From a virus: a DNA stretch of 41,509 bases. This document shows, one piece after another, positions 13,333 through 23,273 of this stretch (position 1 is its first letter; every line of letters starts with the position of its first letter). The notes beneath the pieces are model-generated. The model was not told the DNA's origin, did no database searches, and worked only from the letters and a program-made list of their open reading frames with translations. Made by a program: the position numbers and the translations under genes. The DNA lies in IMG/VR virus record IMGVR_UViG_3300030098_000469, positions 1 to 41,509 of that record; one strand, 5' to 3'.

Positions 13333-13716
13333 TTATTTTCCAAAAAACTTAGTGGCTGACCTTACACCAAAACTTGCAGCTACGATAACTCCAAGTGTGT
13401 ACTGATACCACTGAGGCATAGTCTCAAGTGCAGTAAAACCATTTGCTACTATCTCTCTACCCCAGTCACCTGTAAACACGAGCACAAGTGGTATCGAAAA
13501 CAAAATAGTAAGCCACTCGTCTTTCCACGAAGACTGACTACCTTGAGCCATAATCTTTTCCCAGTCAGCTTCACTCGTAGCACGACTGACCATTATCTGA
13601 GCTTCCGCTTCTGCACGAGCTACCTTTGCTTTAGTCTCTGCAGCCTTTGTTTCAACTTTTCCATTTAACCACGTACCTGCTAGACTAGCTATAGGTCCAA
13701 TCAAACCTTGTATCAT
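13333..13716 (-). CDS. holin, GTA-type three-TM family
   Basis: 127 residues resembling the 3TM holin described in gene transfer agents of Rhodobacterales. The order is an N-terminal amphipathic/hydrophobic stretch (MIQGLIGPIASLAGTWLNG), a long charged helix (residues 22-65), SSWKDEW, then two clear TM helices (LTILFSIPLVLVFTG and YTLGVIVAASFGV). It would open the inner membrane for lysis and lies in the lysis block downstream of the M15 endolysin. The start overlaps the preceding stop as ATGA. Confidence 0.8.
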   Translation of the reverse strand: MIQGLIGPIASLAGTWLNGKVETKAAETKAKVARAEAEAQIMVSRATSEADWEKIMAQGSQSSWKDEWLTILFSIPLVLVFTGDWGREIVANGFTALETMPQWYQYTLGVIVAASFGVRSATKFFGK

Positions 13717-14015
13717 TTCTTATTTCCCATTGCAGTAAACCCGAAGTATGCACCAACAAGTGCAGATACAGATACGACATAGATGTTAGCTATATCAGCT
13801 ATTAACATTGCTGCTGTTTCCATACCAAGTAATGTACAGAGAAAGATACCCATAGGATACAGAACCATACCTGACAAAGCAAACCAAGTCATGTTGCGCT
13901 GGGCATCACGCTTTGCATCCTCGTCTTCCATCTTTCTACGTCTGTCTTCTAGGTAAATCTCTCGCTCTTCTGCGTCTAGTTTACCGTTCTTATCTAAGTC
14001 GTACTCTTCTACCAT
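13713..14015 (-). CDS. EF-hand membrane protein in lysis block
   Basis: 100 residues from ATG 14015, which overlaps the upstream TAA (TAATG). A longer frame to 14066 is not preferred. Near the N-terminus DLDKNGKLDAEE (residues 6-17) is a perfect 12-residue EF-hand loop. A charged helix follows (YLEDRRRKMEDEDAKRDAQR), then two TM helices (about 44-63 and 68-93). The position beside the holin suggests a Ca-responsive membrane or lysis role, which is inference. No named family. Confidence 0.75.
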   Translation of the reverse strand: MVEEYDLDKNGKLDAEEREIYLEDRRRKMEDEDAKRDAQRNMTWFALSGMVLYPMGIFLCTLLGMETAAMLIADIANIYVVSVSALVGAYFGFTAMGNKK

Positions 14016-14461
14016 TATAAATCTACCCAACCCATAGCTACTAATAAACCTAATCCACCACCACATACTAGAAGAAAGATAACTACAACTATAAAGGCTA
14101 GTTCAGCATTATCCTTCATGCGTTGAGCTTCTAGTCTTGCTTGTCTTTCTGTTTCTTTTCTTTCTGCAGCAACTTCCCTACGTAATTTAAGAAGTTCTTG
14201 GTAAGCACTATAACCCAAAGTGTTAACAATGAACTCTCTCAATTCTTCTTCAGCCTCTTTAGCTTGTTGACGTTTCATAAAAGTGTCAAGTGCTTCTTCG
14301 TTTGCACTACTAAAAGGGCTTTGCTTTTTCTTTTCGTGAGCTTTCTTTGCGTTATCCACACTGTCAAAGAAGCCACCTAACTCCCTTGACATGGATGCTA
14401 TTGTCCTACCTGCACTTATGCCACCCTTGACCAATGCCAATGCGCTGAGTGGATCAATCAT
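14015..14461 (-). CDS. coiled-coil protein with C-terminal TM
   Basis: 148 residues. The N-terminus MIDPLSALALVKGGISAGR is hydrophobic. A long charged coiled coil spans about 40-118 (EEALDTFMKRQQAKEAEEEL; LKLRREVAAERKETERQARL) and one TM helix follows (AFIVVVIFLLVCGGGLGLLV). Similar proteins are common in T7-like marine phages without assigned function. It may be a structural or lysis-associated membrane protein. Coupled at both ends to neighbours. Confidence 0.75.
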   Translation of the reverse strand: MIDPLSALALVKGGISAGRTIASMSRELGGFFDSVDNAKKAHEKKKQSPFSSANEEALDTFMKRQQAKEAEEELREFIVNTLGYSAYQELLKLRREVAAERKETERQARLEAQRMKDNAELAFIVVVIFLLVCGGGLGLLVAMGWVDL

Positions 14462-14463
14462 AA

Positions 14464-14820
14464 TTAGCCTCTAGGATCGAGCATATCTCTGTGATCACGG
14501 TTCATGTACTTTAATTCTGTTTCAATTAAAGCTATTCTCTGTTTAAGTTCATTAATAGAACTAAAGGAAGCAAGCATGGCACCCATTTCTTCCCATATCT
14601 CATCACTATCTTCCCATAGTTCTATAATGTCAGACTTACTTTCCTGTACATCACGTTTAAGATTTACTGTATCTTCTACAGCCATTCGACTAGCGAACTG
14701 AGAGACACTCTCTTCTAGAGCAGTAATGGTAGCTGCCTGTTGACTGACCCACCAGACACCACCAGCAAGCTGTACAGCCATTGCCATGACTAAAGCTATT
14801 GGGAGTTTCATATTTTCCAT
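14464..14820 (-). CDS. N-terminal TM, coiled-coil protein; candidate inner-membrane spanin
   Basis: 118 residues: a short start, one TM helix (LPIALVMAMAVQLAGGVWWV, residues 6-25), then a coiled-coil tail (ITALEESVSQFASRM; INELKQRIALIETELKYM). The N-in, C-out single TM with periplasmic coiled coil and the position directly after the endolysin are what an Rz-type i-spanin shows. No lipoprotein partner (lipobox) is evident in the neighbourhood, so the role is only suggested. ATG 14811 is an alternative start. Confidence 0.7.
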   Translation of the reverse strand: MENMKLPIALVMAMAVQLAGGVWWVSQQAATITALEESVSQFASRMAVEDTVNLKRDVQESKSDIIELWEDSDEIWEEMGAMLASFSSINELKQRIALIETELKYMNRDHRDMLDPRG

Positions 14821-14821
14821 G

Positions 14822-15289
14822 TCACATCATCTCAAAGTGTGGAGCATCTATAAAAGGTCTGCGTCCTTGTGACCTACGTAAGTCTACGTATGCGTTCATT
14901 GCATCTTCTGCAGTTGATGGGTATGTTCTGATGTCTCCTTCAGACCAAGCAGCACCCCACTTCAAAGCAACTGAATTTTTTCTAGCTGCCTCAGCCATAG
15001 CATCACATATGTCATCGTAAACATTTAGTTCCCAGCTTATGTCTGAACCAAAGTAAGCAACCAAGTCTACAGCATGAGCATAGCCTGTGTCTTGGATTAA
15101 GTGTTTACTTTTCATAGTCTGTGATCTACCTGTACGCTTTAACTCTGCCTGTTCATGCAGGGTTCTTACGCCATACGTAACTCCGAAGTCCACTGCGGTA
15201 ATCTTGATTGCTTCAGACACAACCTCTACCAAATCAGGATGTACACCTTCTAACTTCTTTAAACTTCTTTCTGATAACTTGAACGCCAT
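14822..15289 (-). CDS. endolysin, M15 L-Ala-D-Glu/D-Ala-D-Ala peptidase
   Basis: 155 residues of the zinc peptidase M15 group (T5 endolysin type) that cuts peptidoglycan cross-links at lysis. The HxxxxxxxAxD-like centre is visible as SKHLIQDTGYAHAVDLV with H63, H72 and D75, and the last catalytic His is in APHFEMM (H151). The N-terminal YGVRTLHEQAEL is typical of the family. No signal peptide, so export relies on the holin. The start overlaps the upstream TAA (TAATG). Confidence 0.9.
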   Translation of the reverse strand: MAFKLSERSLKKLEGVHPDLVEVVSEAIKITAVDFGVTYGVRTLHEQAELKRTGRSQTMKSKHLIQDTGYAHAVDLVAYFGSDISWELNVYDDICDAMAEAARKNSVALKWGAAWSEGDIRTYPSTAEDAMNAYVDLRRSQGRRPFIDAPHFEMM

Positions 15290-16101
15290 TATAAATCCTT
15301 TACGTTTCCTAGATTAATTTCTACTGGTCTTCCTTGATCTCTCGTATCATCTTTATAATCTCTGCTACCAAATAAAAAACCTAAATTACGAGCAGCTTGA
15401 TAAGCTGTTGGTGCGTTATTTATAGTATCAATCATAGCTTCCATAAAAGTTATTTGATCCCCTGCTTCAAACTCTTCTGCAGAAAGAGACAAGTATGTAC
15501 CGTCTTCTTGTTTACCTTTACCAAACCAAACCCAATCATTGAAGTTATACCTGTCAATTACTTTTATATCACCATTATCGTCAGCTTCTAGTGTTGCCTC
15601 ACCTAAAGTCATCTTGACTTCATCTGCTGGTGCCATGTTTAACAATTTATTTCTTATAACATTCCAACTTTCATTTGATCCACTGTAAAGTCTAGCAGAC
15701 ATTTTAGCACCGTACTTATTGAAGTCTTCATAATCTATAGTTATACTTTGTCCTGCTTTTAAACCTTTATCCTTTGCGTATTGTTTTAAAACAGATATAG
15801 ATTCAGGAGAGAAGTTAGTTTCAGTTATCGTTCTATTCAAAAAAGATAGCGAAGGCTGATTGAAAATATCATCCATGAATGTTTTTATTGGTGTTGTAGT
15901 TAATATATTGTAACTGTCTTTTACAACCCCTCCTGCAGTTACAGCAGCATCTACCCCTGCCTCAACCCCTGCCTCAACACCAGCCTTGACTACAGGCTTT
16001 GCTTTTTCCATAAAGTCAAAGAACGTCTGACCTAAAGAGTTTTCTCCTGCAGGTTGTGTATTTTTAAAAGAAGAGAATGTTCCTAATACTTCGCTACCCA
16101 T
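15289..16101 (-). CDS. putative internal/virion protein
   Basis: 270 residues, downstream of the transglycosylase internal protein and coupled to it by TAATG. Residues 40-53 hold a short tandem repeat (AGVEAGVEAGVDAAV) forming an amphipathic helix. The C-terminal half is mixed alpha/beta with YNFNDWVWFGKG. No recognised family. Position between ejection proteins and endolysin suggests an internal virion or tail component, by inference only. Confidence 0.75.
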   Translation of the reverse strand: MGSEVLGTFSSFKNTQPAGENSLGQTFFDFMEKAKPVVKAGVEAGVEAGVDAAVTAGGVVKDSYNILTTTPIKTFMDDIFNQPSLSFLNRTITETNFSPESISVLKQYAKDKGLKAGQSITIDYEDFNKYGAKMSARLYSGSNESWNVIRNKLLNMAPADEVKMTLGEATLEADDNGDIKVIDRYNFNDWVWFGKGKQEDGTYLSLSAEEFEAGDQITFMEAMIDTINNAPTAYQAARNLGFLFGSRDYKDDTRDQGRPVEINLGNVKDL

Positions 16102-18716
16102 TAGTTAATCCTATGTGTTTCTAGGTCACCATCTTCTAATCTGACAACAACAATCTGACCCTTCTCAAACATACCCTGTTCTCTCATACGTTCAAACTCT
16201 CGTCTACCATTTACTACAACAGTAGTATCAGGGTTTGCATTCATAGATTCTACATACCTTTTTACATCATCATTATAAAAGTCTGCTTGAGATATTATAG
16301 GTAAAGATTGTTGTTCAGTATCAGGTCTTACCTGAGGTCTAACACTTTCATCTAACTCTTGTTGCGTTATCTCTGGCTCTCTTCTAGTAAAGTCCTGACC
16401 GCTTGTATTGAACAGCATCTTTTCAACAGCTTCACCTTTAGTTATGAAACCGTCTTGGTTCATGTCAAGACCCATGTTCTTGTCATACCTATTGCTACCA
16501 CTACTAAACAAGATGTAGTCGTTAGCTTTTCCTACAGCTTTAGGATACAAGACTGCCATATACAGATCACCTATATCAGGGTCTTCTACTCCTTTAAGTT
16601 TTTGTTTTAAGAATGTGCTTACGTACTCTAGTTGTTCTACTCTTGTCATACCTGCTAGTTCTGCAGTAGAAGTACCTAAGTCTTTAGCTGTAGCCTCAAC
16701 AAACTGTATCAGACCAGTAGCACTTGTACCTGCTTTACTTTTTTCTGCAGGATTAAAAGTATTCCCTGTCTCAAAAGCCATGATCCTTAGTAAGTCCTGA
16801 GGTATAGCACCTATTTCAAACGCTAGGTTATCTACAGCATCAATAAAATCTAAGTCTTCCATAACATTCTTAGGTGGTACGTAAGGGTTTTGCTCTGATG
16901 TTTCTTTGTTAAATGTTTTATCTACACCAATATTACTCATACCCAACTTTTTGAGTTGGTTTTTGTAAAAATTGTTGATGTCTAGTTGTGTCTTAGCTTC
17001 TCTGAACAAACCTTTAGCCCTTGCTAATTCACCAAGTAAAGGTGTCATCAAGTAGTTATCAGCCATAGCCTCTTCTCTACCTCTGGCTCCACCATCCTTA
17101 GCCATAGCTGTAAGGTCACCATTGTAATACTCATTAGCATACTGAGTAATCATTTTAATACCTTCTTCACCACCATACTTTTCAGGTTGAGGAATAAAGG
17201 CTATCTCACCTGTCGCTGCACTGACAGCCCAAGGACTATTCTGCAGAGTACCAGATTGCTGAAGAGAACGAGTGACGTACTGTTTAAAGAGAGAAGATTT
17301 TAGTCTAGCTACTGCTATTGTGTAACCCTCAGGGTCTATCTTTTTAATTGCGTTAAGTTTATCAAGAGTTTCATCGCTGTATAAGGTACGAATAAATTTC
17401 ATATCTCTGATACTGTCTCTGCTATGTATATAAGTAGTAGCCTTACCAATACCCTGTAGGAAACTGTTTCTGTGAGCCTCTACACTCATAGCCTCTACTG
17501 TTGTTGCATTTACCTGAGTATTAATAAAGTAATCTATAGTGTTCTTATATATTCTGTCCTCAAGTTCTGCCGCATGATTTAGTGTATCACTGTCGAAAAT
17601 AGAACCTTCATCAGGTATACTTGTCTCACTTTTTCTTTCTATAGTAGCTACTTCAGATGTAGGTATCTTTACTTCAGTGTAAACTATAGCTTCTCTTGGT
17701 GGTAGATTTTTGTAAAAGTCTATACCTTCTGAAACTTTCTGAGACATATATGCAGAGATAAACTCAGGCTTCATTTCAATTATAGAAGCAGCTAGTATAG
17801 GATCATTGATACCCTTAGCATTCTCTACAATTATTCTACCTAGCGCAGCAAGCTCTTGACCCTGCAGCATTTCAAACTGATCAGCATCGTAGTTGGCTAC
17901 GTTCTTAACTAGTGCCTCAAGACCAGCTATCTGGTTTTCTATTGGTGCGTAGGTATCAGCAGACACATTAGTAGGTCTAGCAAAGTTGGCTCTCAACAAG
18001 GCTACCCCTGACATCAACTGACTTTTAAGAAACTCAGGATCTACATTACCACCTTGTCTTTCTACTTCTAGGGCAGCACCAGCAAGTTGTGTTAGCTGAT
18101 CTATTCTCTCGTCAAACAAAGGTAGTCTTTTTTGAAACTCAGCCTCACTTACGTTTCTGTTTAAAGTTAAAGAAGCCATAGAAGCTTCATTTAATTTTAT
18201 TTTTTCTACAGTTAGATTCATAACATCTTGCATATTATAGTTTTGACCAGAAGCTTTTAGCTCTTGTTCTGAAAGAAAACGAAAAGAAGGGTTAGCATCA
18301 ACTAGAGCAACAACTTCGTTGTACCCTGCTGTCTCAGCATTAAAAGTTATAGTTGTTTTGTCTAGACCTGTTATAGCTTCAATCGCATCAAACATTGAAG
18401 CATCAGGTTTTTGACCAGTAGTTGCTATAAACTGTGTAAGCAAACCATTGGTAACAGCACTTAGTTGGTCTAAATCTTCTACACCTCTAGTTTTTTCCTG
18501 AAGAGTTGTAAAAAACTTAGCAGCAGATGCTCTGTCTACAGATGTTTGAGTAGGACCAGTACTTTGTCGCCTAGCTACTGTGTCTGCTATACTAAAAACA
18601 CCCTTTGATAGAGCCTGTAAGCCCTGTGCAGCAGCCCCATACTCTGTAGCTGTGGGTGCTTGTACCCCCTGCTCAAAGGCTGCTCCAGCGTCCTTCATAT
18701 CAATGGAAAAAGACAT
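16101..18716 (-). CDS. internal virion protein with lytic transglycosylase domain
   Basis: 871 residues. The bulk (1-620) is helical with no known domain. A C-terminal SLT/lysozyme-like domain at about 635-745 starts with IPQDLLRIMAFETGNTF, E649 being the likely catalytic Glu, and continues with TSATGLIQFVEATA and the MTRVEQLEYV motif. Directly after it, D751-E762 (DMNQDGFITKGE) is a perfect EF-hand loop. The role is to breach peptidoglycan during DNA ejection, like T7 gp16. It lies 10 bases after the giant protein and couples to the next gene. Confidence 0.88.
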   Translation of the reverse strand: MSFSIDMKDAGAAFEQGVQAPTATEYGAAAQGLQALSKGVFSIADTVARRQSTGPTQTSVDRASAAKFFTTLQEKTRGVEDLDQLSAVTNGLLTQFIATTGQKPDASMFDAIEAITGLDKTTITFNAETAGYNEVVALVDANPSFRFLSEQELKASGQNYNMQDVMNLTVEKIKLNEASMASLTLNRNVSEAEFQKRLPLFDERIDQLTQLAGAALEVERQGGNVDPEFLKSQLMSGVALLRANFARPTNVSADTYAPIENQIAGLEALVKNVANYDADQFEMLQGQELAALGRIIVENAKGINDPILAASIIEMKPEFISAYMSQKVSEGIDFYKNLPPREAIVYTEVKIPTSEVATIERKSETSIPDEGSIFDSDTLNHAAELEDRIYKNTIDYFINTQVNATTVEAMSVEAHRNSFLQGIGKATTYIHSRDSIRDMKFIRTLYSDETLDKLNAIKKIDPEGYTIAVARLKSSLFKQYVTRSLQQSGTLQNSPWAVSAATGEIAFIPQPEKYGGEEGIKMITQYANEYYNGDLTAMAKDGGARGREEAMADNYLMTPLLGELARAKGLFREAKTQLDINNFYKNQLKKLGMSNIGVDKTFNKETSEQNPYVPPKNVMEDLDFIDAVDNLAFEIGAIPQDLLRIMAFETGNTFNPAEKSKAGTSATGLIQFVEATAKDLGTSTAELAGMTRVEQLEYVSTFLKQKLKGVEDPDIGDLYMAVLYPKAVGKANDYILFSSGSNRYDKNMGLDMNQDGFITKGEAVEKMLFNTSGQDFTRREPEITQQELDESVRPQVRPDTEQQSLPIISQADFYNDDVKRYVESMNANPDTTVVVNGRREFERMREQGMFEKGQIVVVRLEDGDLETHRIN

Positions 18717-18725
18717 ATACTTTCC

Positions 18726-21700
18726 TTACATTCTTTCTGTTACTATTTCTGCTGAGTGAGTTAAATCAAGACGTTGAGCATTTCTCATTATGTCTGGTAT
18801 ACTTTCACCTCTAGATATTCTTTTTTGTATCTCTACTTTAAGTTGATCACTGAATGGAGTAGCCCAGAGCTTATCGTTAACCTCTTGCATAAGTTTAGCA
18901 CCCTTTTCAAACTCATCTCTATCACCCTCAATCATAAGTCTGATAGCATAGTTAGCTTGTTGTCTTAAGTATGTTTCAACTTCATCTACTTTTTTATTCT
19001 TCTTAAACTCCATCTCTTTGTAGTCGTAGTAGTTCTGTACAGGAGCAGGAGTTGCACCGAAGAATACAGCAGCAGCACCACGCCAAGGTTTTACATCAGA
19101 GGATACTTGCTTTCTTGTCCTACCTCTGTATTCGCCCTTATCAATAAGCTCCCACATTTTGTACATTTTATCATAACTTGAGACATTACGCAAGACAGAA
19201 TTTAAATCTTCTCTAACTAATGACGTTCTGCCAGCAAACATATTACCTATGCCTGTTGTAGCTAGACCTAACATATCTCTACTTATCTCAGCAGATGGAC
19301 CACCTATCACAGTCATAAAGTCTTCACTGAAAAGTCTTTTAAATGTCTCAAACATTTGGTCAGCAGGTGCTACCCTTTTAGCGTAAGCAGTTTCTTCACC
19401 AATCAACTCAGACAAGAGCCTATCTACTAGTCCATACTTTATTGAGTTATGTATCTTTTCAGTCATAGGGTCTTTAGGATCAAAGCCCATTTTTTCTGTG
19501 AGGTATCCTGCAGTATTCTTAGCACCAACACCTGTCATACCTAACATAGGGCCAAGAACAAAGAACATTCTTGCTTTTTCTCCCCATGTAAACTCTCTAC
19601 CTACTGTAACAGCAGCCATTGACCTAAACATATATGTCAACCACTGAGTAGGAACCCTCATAGCACCTGACTGAAAGTAACTTCTAGATGCTGATGTCAT
19701 TCTAAAAGTTAAATCCTGTTCTCTCTTGGTTATCATCGCTCTACCTTTAGTAGAGTTGACAGGAATGTTAGGTCTTGTAGCTTTATGTTCTAAAAAAGCT
19801 GTAGTCATAGCTGTCATACGTGAAATTAATTCACCATGTTTAAAGAATAAAGTAGATTTGTCAAGTAAACTAGAAGCAGTCTGTGCTCCTTTAGGTAATA
19901 GATTAGTAGCTACTCCAAATTTTTCTGGTGTCTGTAATTCTGCTACCTGATTGTCTATGTTTGCTCTACCACTTGTTTCTATATATTCTAGAAGTTCATC
20001 TAAATCGTCTTTATCTATAATAGTTTTACCAAGTTTATTATCTAGCAGTCTTTGTTTGGCTAGTTCCTTAGCTTGTTTAGTTAGTGATGGGTGTGCAATT
20101 AGAGATAGAGCAGGAGCTAAAGCTATACCTCTAATACCTGCTCTTGGTGATGCTGCAACAATAACATTAGAATGAAAACCTTGTAAGAACAACTGATCAG
20201 GGTTTAAGAAACCAAACTTAGAGTAGAACCCTACTTTTAGTAGCTGACTGGCAGGGTCAGAACCTTCCATTCTCCAACCCAATATAGACTTTCTTCCTGT
20301 AGCATCAAAGATTGCTTCTGTTGCACCCCTTGTAAAGCTCTCCCACATTGCGCTAGTCATTGTTGGTTGGTTGAGCCTACGTTTAATTACTGCCTGTTGT
20401 TCTCTTAACTGAGCAGCAAGGTCATTAAACTTACCAGTCTTAGTTACTTCAGCTTTTAGTAGCTTCTGTAAGAAATCAGTCTTAGGAATATTTGTAGGTA
20501 TGTTGACAATACTAGGGTTTGCCTCAGCTAACTTAACCCACCCAACCAGAGCATTCTGGGTTGAAGCTCTATGTGCGTACCCAAAAGCTTCTGAGTTAAA
20601 CTGATCAGCTATTGCAGATATTGGGTTGATGTTAGATGCTTCCCTACCACCAAATTCCATAGGTGGGTTGTCGCCTCTTCTCATATTTATTTTTATTGAG
20701 TCGTAGTCACCCATGCTAGACCCTAGAAGTGCAGGGTTTTCACCTACTTCTTCCAATCTAAGCTTTTCATCCCTAGCTTTTACAGCAAACTTCTCTCTGA
20801 AAGTAAATCCATGTTTGCTTGCTATAAGTTTTAAGTCTGCTAATGTGCTTGTGTTAGGTCTCCAGTCTCTATTTGCTCTGATAATGGCATCTAAAGCATC
20901 TGAGTCTGTTTTACCTAGCTGAAGTTTTGCTATATCATCAACACCTGCAGCATCCATAAGACTTCTAGTCTTTTCTGTTATGTTGTTTATTTGTTTGACA
21001 GCTAAATCTGCCTGTGATTTACTAAAAGCTCCAAGTAAAGTTCTTATGCCAAGTGCTGCATTCTTAGGACCATTGACTGTCTTTACACCTGTCTCAATAA
21101 CAGCAGAAACAAACCACCTAAGGTCAGCATTTGCCCTTGGACCACCAAAGTTGTAGGGCATTACGTCTACTTTTTCTAGAACTCTGATTTCATCTATGTT
21201 TGTTACGTATAGATGTCCTAGAAATGGACTATCTAGCTTGTAGACTGGTACTTTTTCGTACTGTTTCTTGGCTAAATCTGTTTTTCTTAGAGAAGCACCA
21301 CCACCATTGTTTGATGTTGCTAGTTTAAAGTCAAGAATTGCAGCATCTTCGGGTATTTTTACACCCTGACCGTCTACTTTATATACTATCCTACCTATTT
21401 CATCTATGTTTGGAGCAAAGACACCACCTGCAGCTACAAATCTTTTCAACATTGCTGATGATTTTATCTGCCAAGAAGTGTTATTGATGTCTACTAGGGC
21501 AGCGTAAGCCTCTACAGTCTTTCTAGGGGCAGGTACACCAAACTCAGTGTGGTATATACCCTCAAATTGGTGTAATGTAGGAGCTTCTTTGAACTTTTGT
21601 GACAGGTTTCCATCCCTGAGTGACTCCATAATGTGACCAAGACGTTGAGTTTCACCCTTTCTCAGTGCATTTATTTTCTTTTCGTAAGGTTTTATTAGTT

Positions 21701-23258
21701 GTTTTATGTTGGCTGCACCAGCTTCAGCTTGTAAAAACAAAGTTCCTAACCTGTCAGACAGTCTTGTTGTTGATGCACTAAAAACTTTTTCAAAAGTATC
21801 AAAGATAAAGTTTGACTTTTGTAAAACTTGTTCAGCCTCAGGTAAACCTAGTACATCTATACGCTGTTCTGTCTCTACATACCAGCCTCTACCCTCTTCT
21901 CTTCTTACTACCTTGAATGCTGGGTCTTGTGCAGCTACAGCTTCAGCATCAATCTTTCTTCTGAAAGGAGCACCAGAACCTTCTTTACCTATTCTAATGA
22001 CAACCTTGTAATCATCAGACAACTCGTCAACTACACTTTTTATATTTGCTACAGCATCATTTGTTGTTGAAGATATTTTTGCAGCCATTGTTTTAGCTGT
22101 TGCTTCAAGAACTGATAAAGGAACAAACTCACCAAAGGAGCCTCTTCTGTTTAATTCTGCTAGGTCTTCATAAAGAATCGACCATCTTGTTCCATCACGT
22201 ACAGCAGGACCAGAAGGTCTAGCTGCAGGACCAGACGCAGCGTCCATCTCTTCAGGAACCAATCTACCTGCTGTTATGTTATCTGTCTGAACACCAACTT
22301 TTTCTACTGCTCTTGTAGCTGCATTAGCTGAAACAACTTCACCATCAACTACAGCAACAGCATCTACTGGTCTTTTAACTTTAGTCAGTGACAGCAGTTT
22401 TCCTGTTGTATCTTGGGCAAGTGCTGTAGTTCTTTTAAGTGCTGAGGCTGTCTTTCGAATGCCTCCCAAGTAACCCAAAGTAGCAAGGTCAGCAGCACCA
22501 AAAAGAAAGTTGAGATTTGCATAAGGATCATCCCCTAAGTATGTAGCATCATGTGCTGTTTTATAGAGGTTCCAAACACTATCTCCGTTTGCTGTAAAGA
22601 TACCTTCGTCTTTTCTTTCTTCTATATATTCTCTAGCCCATTCCTCAAATTCGTTAGGAGTTAACCTAACAAAAGCTTCACGAATGTCAGTACCTTCTCT
22701 GTTGCTTCGATAAGTTAAATTCTCAGAAATACCTATAGTCAACTCCCTTAGAATGTTTACATCTAAGAAGTGAAGAAACTTAGAGAACCCACTTTGATCA
22801 TTAGCCTCAAACTCTTCTTGCATCAACCTGTTGAAAGTTTCCATGTTGGTTAATGCTCTACTAGCAAAAGGTGTCACATCACTATCGTTGAGCATAAGCA
22901 TTTGCGAAAGCATATACTCAGACATAGGGATGTCTCTGTCTTTCTCCATCCTTTCTTGTACTATCTCAGCAGCTTCCTCTACAGACTTATCGTCTTCTAG
23001 AGCTTTCTCTACTAAGTTCTCATAGTCGTAGTTGTTTTCTTTTAGCTTGGCTGAGGTGGTGTGTACAAAGTCACCTTGCGATCTAGCTACCCTTATCTCA
23101 GTTTCATCAGTGTCTAAGACGTACCCTAGCTCCTGAGCCTTGATAGTCTCAACTTCTGAGAAAGGGTTTAGAGGACGTTGGTACTCTTCTTCCTGATACT
23201 CTTTTTCAAGAACATCTTGGTTAGAGACAAACTCATCTAGTGTAAGAGGTCTGTTCAT
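18726..23258 (-). CDS. large internal/ejection protein
   Basis: 1510 residues, the largest gene. The N-terminal 110 residues are acidic and disordered-looking; the rest is largely helical with a few hydrophobic segments (LFLQGFHSNVIVAASPRAG; MFFVLGPMLGMTG). Size, position between the gp14-like and transglycosylase proteins, and composition match the giant internal virion proteins of T7-like phages, which are ejected to make a channel across the envelope. No enzymatic motif is evident. The product starts MNRPLTLDEFV at 23258. Confidence 0.8.
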   Translation of the reverse strand: MNRPLTLDEFVSNQDVLEKEYQEEEYQRPLNPFSEVETIKAQELGYVLDTDETEIRVARSQGDFVHTTSAKLKENNYDYENLVEKALEDDKSVEEAAEIVQERMEKDRDIPMSEYMLSQMLMLNDSDVTPFASRALTNMETFNRLMQEEFEANDQSGFSKFLHFLDVNILRELTIGISENLTYRSNREGTDIREAFVRLTPNEFEEWAREYIEERKDEGIFTANGDSVWNLYKTAHDATYLGDDPYANLNFLFGAADLATLGYLGGIRKTASALKRTTALAQDTTGKLLSLTKVKRPVDAVAVVDGEVVSANAATRAVEKVGVQTDNITAGRLVPEEMDAASGPAARPSGPAVRDGTRWSILYEDLAELNRRGSFGEFVPLSVLEATAKTMAAKISSTTNDAVANIKSVVDELSDDYKVVIRIGKEGSGAPFRRKIDAEAVAAQDPAFKVVRREEGRGWYVETEQRIDVLGLPEAEQVLQKSNFIFDTFEKVFSASTTRLSDRLGTLFLQAEAGAANIKQLIKPYEKKINALRKGETQRLGHIMESLRDGNLSQKFKEAPTLHQFEGIYHTEFGVPAPRKTVEAYAALVDINNTSWQIKSSAMLKRFVAAGGVFAPNIDEIGRIVYKVDGQGVKIPEDAAILDFKLATSNNGGGASLRKTDLAKKQYEKVPVYKLDSPFLGHLYVTNIDEIRVLEKVDVMPYNFGGPRANADLRWFVSAVIETGVKTVNGPKNAALGIRTLLGAFSKSQADLAVKQINNITEKTRSLMDAAGVDDIAKLQLGKTDSDALDAIIRANRDWRPNTSTLADLKLIASKHGFTFREKFAVKARDEKLRLEEVGENPALLGSSMGDYDSIKINMRRGDNPPMEFGGREASNINPISAIADQFNSEAFGYAHRASTQNALVGWVKLAEANPSIVNIPTNIPKTDFLQKLLKAEVTKTGKFNDLAAQLREQQAVIKRRLNQPTMTSAMWESFTRGATEAIFDATGRKSILGWRMEGSDPASQLLKVGFYSKFGFLNPDQLFLQGFHSNVIVAASPRAGIRGIALAPALSLIAHPSLTKQAKELAKQRLLDNKLGKTIIDKDDLDELLEYIETSGRANIDNQVAELQTPEKFGVATNLLPKGAQTASSLLDKSTLFFKHGELISRMTAMTTAFLEHKATRPNIPVNSTKGRAMITKREQDLTFRMTSASRSYFQSGAMRVPTQWLTYMFRSMAAVTVGREFTWGEKARMFFVLGPMLGMTGVGAKNTAGYLTEKMGFDPKDPMTEKIHNSIKYGLVDRLLSELIGEETAYAKRVAPADQMFETFKRLFSEDFMTVIGGPSAEISRDMLGLATTGIGNMFAGRTSLVREDLNSVLRNVSSYDKMYKMWELIDKGEYRGRTRKQVSSDVKPWRGAAAVFFGATPAPVQNYYDYKEMEFKKNKKVDEVETYLRQQANYAIRLMIEGDRDEFEKGAKLMQEVNDKLWATPFSDQLKVEIQKRISRGESIPDIMRNAQRLDLTHSAEIVTERM

Positions 23259-23273
23259 TATGTGTTAACCTAA

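Noticed and set aside
21706-22011. 101-codon plus-strand open frame inside the 1510-residue gene
   Set aside because: Antisense shadow with low-complexity Ser/Leu/Ala sequence, no SD and no promoter.
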